The notes under the pieces were generated by a model. The model had not been told where the DNA came from. It saw only the letters and a program-made list of their open reading frames with translations, and did not search any database. Shown piece after piece: positions 58,203 through 64,000 of a stretch of DNA of 64,000 nt (the stretch's first letter is position 1; each line of letters starts with the position of its first letter). Where the stretch lies: contig JAULAW010000015.1 in assembly GCA_032654645.1 (NCBI GenBank), positions 248,001 through 312,000 on the forward strand. Reading direction: 5' to 3'. This stretch comes from CAITJF01 sp032654645 (GTDB taxonomy: Bacteria > Pseudomonadota > Gammaproteobacteria > Burkholderiales > Gallionellaceae). Made by a program: the position numbers and the translations under genes.

Positions 58203-59369
58203 GTGTGGCTAATTGTCGAGACTGCCGCCAGTCTTTTAAGAATGCCAGGCTGGATTGATTCCGTGTCACAAAGAAATTCAAATCTGATTCAACTTAAACG
58301 TGCCCTATCGTCTATTGATCAGGTTCATCATGGCATTGCAACAACAATTGGTTTGTTAGCGTCTTCCGGCCTCAATCACACCGAGCAAATGCCCGAAATG
58401 TGCCATTTGCTGAAAAAGCTTTTCAAACTGAGCACCTGCGGTTTCTTTTGGGCGGATCAGGATGGCAACATGCAGGATGCCTGGTGCCTCACCCCTGATT
58501 TCTTGAGTTTTAAAACACTCTTGAACTGTCTTGAATACCAGGCTTCTGGCACACGCACTTGGCCTACCTTTCAAGAGAATGTATTGATAGGACCGATGGC
58601 AGGCTATCTATTGCCGTTTCAGAACGAGCGATTTTATGCATCCCCGCATTACCATTCAACCTATCACGCGATCAACGTCAGGCACATTCTGGACGTGGTA
58701 TTGCACGATGGCGCGCGCCCGATGGGCGCTTTTTTAATGATGCGCAGTGCGCAACAAGGCCAATTTACGCCCGATGAACGCAATTTGCTGGTGAAGCTGA
58801 TCCCCTCATTGAATAAAGCCTTCAGCACACCAACGCTGATCGAAACAAAATACGCCCAGAAGGAAATAACCGGCTTCGCACTCGTCTGCATGAATGGAAA
58901 ATACAAATCCATGAGCGAAGCAGCACGCCGGATTGTTTGGACGCTGGCCCATGACCAGCCAGGTTCTTTTTCCGACCCTAATGACCTGTCTATCGAGCTT
59001 CACCTTGAGCGGTTAGTGGCAAAGCATCAAGAACAGATTAAATCAAGAGAAAAATTATCAATCAATATTGCTAACCGCTGGGGGTGTTTTCATCTGGCGG
59101 CAGAACTTGAACCTAATACACGTGACACGATTGTGACACTGCGCCGCAAAGTGCCCTTGGTGTCTCAATTGGTTTTTGCATTGGCCAAATTCAACTTTCC
59201 ACCCATGCGCCAGATCGTTGCCTGGCTGCTTGCCCAGAACCAATCTCGCAACCAGATTGCCGCTGCGCTGGACATATCCATTGAAACCGTCACCAGCCAT
59301 ATCAAGCTCATTTATAAAGCAACAGCAACATCCTCCAGCCATGACTTGATGCTCAAGCTGGCGAGCTAA
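58203..59369 (+). CDS. LuxR-family transcriptional regulator
   Basis: A 388-residue protein with a C-terminal LuxR helix-turn-helix (WLLAQNQSRNQIAAALDISI, ETVTSHIKLIYKAT, near residues 340 to 375) and a GAF/autoinducer-like N-terminal part without known ligand motif. The GTG at 58203 and an ATG at 58242 are both possible starts; the shorter form would have 375 residues. It stands directly before three PEP-CTERM genes in the same direction and may regulate them. A near-palindrome lies at 59421. Confidence 0.8.
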   Translation: MWLIVETAASLLRMPGWIDSVSQRNSNLIQLKRALSSIDQVHHGIATTIGLLASSGLNHTEQMPEMCHLLKKLFKLSTCGFFWADQDGNMQDAWCLTPDFLSFKTLLNCLEYQASGTRTWPTFQENVLIGPMAGYLLPFQNERFYASPHYHSTYHAINVRHILDVVLHDGARPMGAFLMMRSAQQGQFTPDERNLLVKLIPSLNKAFSTPTLIETKYAQKEITGFALVCMNGKYKSMSEAARRIVWTLAHDQPGSFSDPNDLSIELHLERLVAKHQEQIKSREKLSINIANRWGCFHLAAELEPNTRDTIVTLRRKVPLVSQLVFALAKFNFPPMRQIVAWLLAQNQSRNQIAAALDISIETVTSHIKLIYKATATSSSHDLMLKLAS

Positions 59370-59420
59370 TTCGACGGTGCAAATAACACACCCAGACAGC
59401 TTCAATTCCCGCACCCCGAG

Positions 59421-59442
59421 GACTCACTCATATGGGTGAATC
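59421..59442. promoter_or_regulatory. Near-palindrome upstream of the first PEP-CTERM gene
   Basis: GACTCACTCAT and ATGGGTGAATC match in 9 of 11 positions as inverted repeat. About 115 bases before the start codon; a possible binding site for the LuxR-type regulator. Confidence 0.4.
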
Positions 59443-59558
59443 AGATGCTTTATTTTCGCTGGATGGTTTGTTTCCTTCAGTTGTTCAGGATAATGCAAGC
59501 GTTGATGAACTCGGCTGGAATAATTCGCCATAACTTAACGAAACAAATGGGAAAGTCC

Positions 59559-60740
59559 ATGCGCATAAAAAACTGTCTTCGCAAGGTCTGGCCGGGTTAT
59601 CCCAAGACAAAACCCGCCCCGTCACTCGCTGCCTGTGCCGCGCTCATGTTGCTGGGTATTGGCGCGGCCACTCCGGCAAATGCAGCCTATACCTTCACCG
59701 ACCTCGGCACACTGGGCGGAACTTATGGATATGGTTCGGCGGCAACAACTATCAACAACGCCGGGCAGGTTGCAGGGTATTCTTCCAACATTTTCAACGG
59801 CTATCGCGCTACCCTGTGGAATGGCGGGACTATCACCGGTCTCGGCACTTTGGGCGGGAGTTATAGCCAGGCTCTCGCCCTCAACAATGCCGGACAGTTC
59901 GCCGGGACTTCCACCACCACTGGCGGAGCCAATCACGCCACCCTGTGGAGCGGCGGCGCCATCACCGACCTCGGCACCCTGGGCGGGAGTTGGAGCCGGG
60001 CGTATGCCATCAACAACGTCGGCTTGGTCGCAGGTTCTTCCACCATCGCTGGCATGAGTGTCCAGCACGCCACTTTGTGGAATAGCGGCACGATCACCGA
60101 CCTCGGCACCCTGAGCGGGAGTACGAGCATTGCCTTCGCCATCAACAACGCCGGGCTGGTCGCAGGTTCTTCTACCATCGCTGGCAACATTAACCAGCAC
60201 GCCACTCTGTGGAATGGCGGCGCCATCACCGACCTTGGCACACTGCTGGGCGGGAGAAATAGTAGCGCTGCGGCCATAAACAATGCCGGACAGGTCGTAG
60301 GGTATTCCCAAATCGCAAGTGGCGCCCAACACGCTACCCTGTGGAGCGGCGGTGCGATCACCGACCTCGGCACTCTGGGCGGGAGCACCAGCTTTGCCAG
60401 CGCCATAAATAATACCGGCATGGTTGTAGGGTATTCCACCATCACCACGGGCAGCACTACCCAACACGCCACATTGTGGAACGGCACCACCGCGATTGAC
60501 CTCAACAGCTTTCTGGATGCCGCCACCGTCAACGCGGGCTGGGTGCTGACCCAAGCATACGGCATCAACGATAACGGCTGGATTGTAGGACAAGCCTATA
60601 GCAGTCTCACAGGTCGATCGAATGCCTTTTTGTTGTCGAGCACGGCCCCAGTTCCCGAACCCGAAACCTACGCCATGCTGCTGGCGGGTTTAGGCTTGCT
60701 GGGTTTTACGGCGCGCCGCAGAAAAACCCTCGTTGCATAG
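59559..60740 (+). CDS. PEP-CTERM protein with HAF repeats
   Basis: A 393-residue exported protein: signal peptide ending near ATPANAA, about seven copies of a 38-residue HAF-type unit (core TDLGTLGG and INNAGQVAGYS), and a C-terminal sorting tag VPEPETYAMLLAGLGLLGF followed by TARRRK. The tag is recognised by exosortase and the protein probably ends up in the outer layer or biofilm matrix. The ATG at 59559 is preferred over upstream starts because the signal peptide then begins normally (MRIKNCLRKVW). Repeats suggest a propeller. Confidence 0.87.
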   Translation: MRIKNCLRKVWPGYPKTKPAPSLAACAALMLLGIGAATPANAAYTFTDLGTLGGTYGYGSAATTINNAGQVAGYSSNIFNGYRATLWNGGTITGLGTLGGSYSQALALNNAGQFAGTSTTTGGANHATLWSGGAITDLGTLGGSWSRAYAINNVGLVAGSSTIAGMSVQHATLWNSGTITDLGTLSGSTSIAFAINNAGLVAGSSTIAGNINQHATLWNGGAITDLGTLLGGRNSSAAAINNAGQVVGYSQIASGAQHATLWSGGAITDLGTLGGSTSFASAINNTGMVVGYSTITTGSTTQHATLWNGTTAIDLNSFLDAATVNAGWVLTQAYGINDNGWIVGQAYSSLTGRSNAFLLSSTAPVPEPETYAMLLAGLGLLGFTARRRKTLVA

Positions 60741-60786
60741 GTCGGATTTAAACTACAAACACATCAAAAACCGAAAGGAACGGGCC

Positions 60787-61404
60787 GTGTCAAAAATCAC
60801 CGCTTTATTAAACTCCTGCGCCGCAGTTATTGCGCTAAGCGTTGCCGTGCCGCCTGCTGCGAACGCGGCAGTGTTTTCTTTTGCCAGCAGCGGCACAATT
60901 ACTTCCGGCTACGATAGTACCGGGTTTTTTGGCGCTGTAGGCGATTTGACTGGAAAAACATTTTCCCAGGTCATCACCCTTGACCCGACTGCGTATAACA
61001 ACATTATTGATATTGGTAATGGTGCTACTGAGTACTATGGAACACTCACCGGTATCGCGACTGACACGGTCACTATCAATGGCGTGGCCCGTGCCTTTAC
61101 CTGGAACTTATCCCTACCAAATTATGGGGAATCCATCTTAAATTCGAATTATTGGCAGATGTATCAGTATCTGAAAGGCTATACAACGGATGGAAGCTAT
61201 CTTGAGTCTATGGTCATGTTAACCTCCGATAGGGTGAGTTCCAGTTATTTTTGTCTTGCGAATCTTCAGAACAATGGCAGTGTCTTTTTTTCGGGCTATT
61301 CCATCAACGCACCTGTTCCAGAGCCAGAGACCTACGCCATGTTGCTGGCGGGTTTGGGCTTGCTGGGTTTTACGGCGCGCCGCAGAAAAACCCTCGTTGC
61401 ATAG
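60787..61404 (+). CDS. PEP-CTERM protein
   Basis: A 205-residue exported protein with signal peptide (SKITALLNSCAAVIALSVAV to ANAA), a central beta-rich domain of unknown family (FASSGTITSGYDSTGFFG), and the PEP-CTERM tag VPEPETYAMLLAGLGLLGF. GTG at 60787 has AAAGGAACGG upstream. The 3' end and the following 60 bases are nearly the same as those of the preceding gene, so the genes arose by tandem duplication of a tag-linker segment. Confidence 0.85.
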   Translation: MSKITALLNSCAAVIALSVAVPPAANAAVFSFASSGTITSGYDSTGFFGAVGDLTGKTFSQVITLDPTAYNNIIDIGNGATEYYGTLTGIATDTVTINGVARAFTWNLSLPNYGESILNSNYWQMYQYLKGYTTDGSYLESMVMLTSDRVSSSYFCLANLQNNGSVFFSGYSINAPVPEPETYAMLLAGLGLLGFTARRRKTLVA

Positions 61405-61450
61405 GCCGGATTTAAACTACAAATATTTCTAAAATCGAAAGGAACGGGCC

Positions 61451-62481
61451 GTGTCAAAAATTACCACTTTATTAATGGGGTATTCAGCTAAGTGCTGTGG
61501 CTAGCCTCTCCATGGGTGCGAAGGCACGGAAATATCCAGCGAAGCTGGCGCTTTATGGCGAAGCTTGGCGGACACTGCGAACTCCTGCCCCTCAACTCTG
61601 GGCTTGGGATTGGCTACAAGCTCGCGGAAGGACATAGGATGCATGGAAACGCACTGTTCGATCAGATCGATGTAGGCAGTATCATCTGGAAACCACGCCA
61701 TAAATTCTGCGTAGTTGCATGGGTAGTCGACCCCGGCGCGGGCGCGGCAGATCGAACCTGCGGAGTATTTGATTCAATTGCATAATTTCAACATAACAGC
61801 ACTTAGCTGAATACCCCATCTTTATTAAACTCCTGCGCCGCAGTTATTGCGCTAAGCATTGCCGTGCCGTCTGCCGCGAACGCGGTGACAACCAAATTCA
61901 ATTTCTCTGGATATGTAAGCTCTGTTGATCAAGTTCTTGCCAGTTCTGTTCCAATTAACACAACATTCAGTGGCTGGTTTGTGCTCGATAGCAGTGTCCA
62001 GAATAGTTCAACTTTTTCAAACCATGCGATTTACCAAGGTGCGCTAATTGATGGCAGCATATCCTATGGCGCTCTAACAGTTGGAGTCCTTGGGGGTTCT
62101 GCTCAGGTGCAGCCTCCACCGAGTTACAATCTGTTCAATACTGTTGCTGGCTCGGCCTTTGGGTTAGGGGGAGTGGCGACTGCATCTGGTCTTTCTGGGT
62201 GGACCGCCACGGGTTGGAATTTTCAGCTTGCGAGTTCGGCAGGCACTGCGTTTTCGTCGATGTCTTTCCCAAACAGCAATCTTATTACGAACCTTTCACT
62301 TTATGACAGCGCTACATTCACCACAATTTTAAATGACGGCACTTACAATCATATGCTTTCTGGAAAACTTAGCTCAGTGACGCTTGCACCTGTTCCCGAA
62401 CCCGAAACCTACGCCATGCTGCTGGCGGGTTTGGGCTTGCTGGGCTTTACGGCGCGCCGCAGAAAAGGCGCCGTTGCGTAA
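61451..62481 (+). pseudogene. PEP-CTERM gene split by a MITE in its signal peptide
   Basis: The gene begins with GTG at 61451 behind AAAGGAACGG, codes for eight residues and is then interrupted by a 345 bp element. After the element the frame continues through the rest of the signal peptide (NSCAAVIALSIAVPSAANA) and a 200-residue beta-rich domain with the tag VPEPETYAMLLAGLGLLGF. Excising the element and one 8 bp copy restores a 223-residue protein. In the present form only an internal GTG at 61864 could start translation, without a signal peptide, so export should fail. Confidence 0.85.
61475..61819 (-). mobile_element. IS1595-like MITE
   Basis: 345 bp with perfect 24 bp terminal inverted repeats (outer part ATGGGGTATTCAGC) and an exact 8 bp target duplication CTTTATTA on both sides. 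On the minus strand the inside codes for NYAEFMAWFPDD, like the N-terminus of IS1595-family transposases, and then runs out of frame. No complete transposase, so it depends on a helper. Confidence 0.9.
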
Positions 62482-62504
62482 TTCAGGTTTGTATGTAATC
62501 CAGA

Positions 62505-62530
62505 ACGGGGGCTTAGGCTCCCGTTTTATT
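62505..62530 (+). terminator. Terminator after the PEP-CTERM genes
   Basis: ACGGGGGC and GCTCCCGT (one G-U) with loop TTAG, then TTTATTTTA; 24 bases behind the last PEP-CTERM stop. Confidence 0.8.
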
Positions 62531-62645
62531 TTACGAACAAAGTTCTGTTTTTGCCGGGAGCGGAAATTCGCGTTTCCCGAAACCAGCCAGCGTAAGGCAA
62601 GCCAGGGTTGCTCAGTAACTATAGGGTGCGGTAGCAACGCATGAA

Positions 62646-63044
62646 TCACCAAGCCCCACTCTTAAACTGCTCTATCTCGCGCCTATCCCGTTTGGTCGGC
62701 CTTCCCGCATGGGCTGTTGGCTCTGGTTGCGCTTTTAACTCGATGGCGAGCGCTTCGCGCCGCAGGCGGCTTTCTTCTGTTTCCTTGTAGAGCTTCTGTG
62801 CCTCGGCAGCGGGGCCGCGCCTGCCGGACAACGCCAGCACCTCTACCACATGCTGGTACGGCTCAAGACGAATGGCGAGCGTATCTCCTGCGGCGATCAA
62901 TTTGGCAGGCTTGACGCGCGCGCCATTGACTTGCACCTTGCCGCACTCCACCGCAGCGGCGGCCAGGGAGCGCGTCTTGAAGAAGCGCGCAGCCCACAGC
63001 CATTTGTCGATGCGGAATTTTTCGGTATTGTTTTCTGCGTTCAT
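62646..63044 (-). CDS. hslR: Heat-shock protein 15 (S4-domain RNA-binding protein)
   Basis: A 132-residue ribosome-associated protein that binds stalled 50S subunits with a nascent chain. FRIDKWLWAARFFKTRSLAA near residue 10 and GKVQVNGARVKPAKLIAAGD near 35 form the S4 RNA-binding domain; the C-terminus is basic (RPTKRDRREIEQFK). Start at the ATG 63044 (MNAENNTEKF). Convergent with the PEP-CTERM genes. Confidence 0.92.
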   Translation of the reverse strand: MNAENNTEKFRIDKWLWAARFFKTRSLAAAAVECGKVQVNGARVKPAKLIAAGDTLAIRLEPYQHVVEVLALSGRRGPAAEAQKLYKETEESRLRREALAIELKAQPEPTAHAGRPTKRDRREIEQFKSGAW

Positions 63045-63152
63045 CTTGTTGCGCCCACAAACCCATTCCAATTTGCATTAAAAACACCAATAATCCTAAG
63101 CCTCAGTTAGAACATGCAATTTACAGGGGAAGCAATATGGGCGCAGCTTCTC

Positions 63153-63240
63153 CCTCTCCCCAACCCTCTCCCCGAGGGAGAGGGGCTTTGCTCCCTTCCC
63201 CCTCGGGGGGAAGGGCTGGGGATGAGGGTTTACCCTCTGT
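63153..63240. repeat. CCCTCTCCC-type palindromic repeats
   Basis: Two successive palindromic units (CCCTCTCCC..GAGGGAGAGG and CCTTCCCCCTCGGGGGGAAGG) and GGGGATGAGGGT, similar to the repeat near 57105. Dispersed repeat in the hslR-tautomerase gap. Confidence 0.6.
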
Positions 63241-63299
63241 CGATCCATTTTCAACCGAGGTTTTCAGGATAATATTCTCCTTTCCAACAGGAGCACAAC

Positions 63300-63485
63300 A
63301 TGCCTTACGTCAACATCCGCATCGCCGGAAAACTTAGCCGCGAACAGCGCGCCAGGATTGCCGAAGAAATCACCGACACGCTGGAACGCATCGCACACAA
63401 ACCGAAAGCTTACACCTACATCGCCTTCGACGAGCTGCCGGACGAGAACTGGGCGATTGCCGGCAAGCTGCTGGATGAGGAATAA
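63300..63485 (+). CDS. 4-oxalocrotonate tautomerase family protein
   Basis: A 61-residue tautomerase with the catalytic Pro1 (MPYVNIRIAGKL) and a helix-strand pattern of the family (EQRARIAEEITDTLERIAHK, YIAFDELPDENWAIAG). Small members keto-enol tautomerise oxo acids; the physiological substrate is unknown. GGAG lies 9 bases before the ATG. Complete. Confidence 0.9.
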   Translation: MPYVNIRIAGKLSREQRARIAEEITDTLERIAHKPKAYTYIAFDELPDENWAIAGKLLDEE

Positions 63486-63541
63486 AGTTGCCCTGTATTG
63501 CGGTTTCGAACATAGCCAGCACCAGCTTGCTCAGCAATTGA

Positions 63542-63883
63542 TTACTTGCGCTTGATGCTGACGATCACCCACACCAATTCTTCCGGATTGGTTTTCCCCA
63601 GTTCAAACTGTACTGCGTCGTCTTGCTTGAGGCCATCCAGCAGCGAAGCTTTCGCTACGCTGAAGTCCATCAACATGGCCGACCAGCCGAGCGATTTGAT
63701 CGGCTCGTGCGCCAGCTTAATACGCAATTTTGCACGATCCACGGACACTACCTTGCCCGTGCCTTGATGGCTGGACTGTTCGGATTTTTTCTGCGCCTCC
63801 ATATCCACCATCGGCTGTGCAGCCAGCGGCAGTGACGTCGCACCAACCAACAACAAGGCGATTATTCCAATCCATTTTTTCAT
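63542..63883 (-). CDS. CusF-like periplasmic copper-binding protein
   Basis: A 113-residue exported protein: signal peptide (MKKWIGIIALLLVGAT, cleavage near LAAQ), then a small OB-like barrel with AHEPIKSLGWSAMLMDFSV, in which His, Trp and Met residues form the Cu(I)/Ag(I) site of CusF. CusF proteins hand copper to RND efflux pumps. The ATG at 63883 is chosen as it begins the signal peptide. The gene fragment just upstream on the same strand may be the pump. Confidence 0.82.
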   Translation of the reverse strand: MKKWIGIIALLLVGATSLPLAAQPMVDMEAQKKSEQSSHQGTGKVVSVDRAKLRIKLAHEPIKSLGWSAMLMDFSVAKASLLDGLKQDDAVQFELGKTNPEELVWVIVSIKRK

Positions 63884-63957
63884 TACATTTTCCTTTCGTT
63901 GTTTTACCGGACATTTCCAATGATGCTTCAACTACTGACCGTTTACAGTCAGAATTC

Positions 63958-64000
63958 CTACGGCTTGCGCAACCCTATTTCCTTCACCAGCGCATAAATG
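63958..64000 (-). CDS. C-terminal end of a further gene, possibly a metal RND efflux pump
   Basis: Fourteen codons at the right edge, IYALVKEIGLRKP then a TAG, 75 bases upstream of the CusF-like gene on the same strand. The end is like that of heavy-metal RND transporters (CusA/CzcA), which fits the neighbour, but so short a piece cannot prove it. Confidence 0.35.
   Translation of the reverse strand, partial: IYALVKEIGLRKP

Noticed and set aside
59622..60593. 323-codon antisense frame over the HAF-repeat gene
   Set aside because: Its repeats only mirror the HAF repeats of the sense gene; the sense protein has signal peptide and PEP-CTERM tag.

Overview
The window looks like a chromosomal segment of a betaproteobacterium, most likely a member of the Nitrosomonadales/Gallionellaceae type. 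Supporting signs are the def-fmt / LysM-dprA-smg-topA neighbourhood, the rpe-gph-trpE order, pilSR next to ampD, zapA followed by a 6S RNA, and PEP-CTERM proteins. The exact genus cannot be read from the sequence.

Layout. 1-6260: formylation/deformylation genes (fmt partial, def) diverging from a LysM protein, dprA, smg and topA. 6338-8544: a nitrate/nitrite-sensor-type chemoreceptor behind a sigma-28-like promoter. 8745-12722: a PP0621-type small protein, pilS, pilR and ampD. 13088-14780: a small gene split by a complete IS630-family element. 14841-16991: a lysine/alanine-rich histone-H1-like protein and pabB. 17160-34377: one long minus-strand operon for the reductive TCA cycle, in transcription order tfrB-tfrA-ferritin-like-hdrC-hdrB-korD-korA-korB-korC-hdrA-flxD-two FeS proteins-flxA-aclB-aclA. 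34827-40206: surface-glycan genes (membrane protein, sialidase-like protein, GT39/ArnT-like transferase, GtrA, GT9). 40463-46684: zapB-like, zapA, 6S RNA, a lipoprotein, trpE with a Trp leader peptide, gph, rpe, a methyltransferase and mltA. 46685-50095: repeats, mazEF and an integron cassette array with four attC sites and no integrase. 50175-56463: an N-type ATP synthase operon (atpDCQ-BEFAG). 56744-58054: a cold-shock gene and a decayed vapBC pair. 58203-62481: a LuxR-type regulator and three tandem PEP-CTERM genes, the third broken by a small IS1595-like element. 62646-64000: hslR, a tautomerase, a CusF-like protein and the tail of a further gene.

The central feature is the 17 kb carbon-fixation operon. 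ATP citrate lyase (AclAB) and 2-oxoglutarate:ferredoxin oxidoreductase (KorABCD) are the hallmark enzymes of the reductive TCA cycle. A fumarate reductase without membrane anchor supplies a third reductive step. The same transcript carries all parts of a FlxABCD-HdrABC electron-bifurcating complex, which in other bacteria oxidises NADH and reduces ferredoxin plus a higher-potential acceptor. Because hdrC and hdrB directly follow the fumarate reductase genes, I infer that fumarate may be the high-potential acceptor, so that one complex would provide both reduced ferredoxin for Kor and succinate for the cycle. This is a hypothesis from gene order and domain content only.

The window is also rich in genome-dynamics marks: an IS630 copy with TA duplication, a 345 bp IS1595-like MITE with 8 bp duplication, several long perfect hairpins lying in or at the edges of coding sequences (korA, atpA, atpD, acl genes), an integron cassette cluster and two toxin-antitoxin loci, one dead. 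The N-ATPase is atypical: its c subunit lacks the helix-1 Glu/Gln sodium ligand and atpR is missing.
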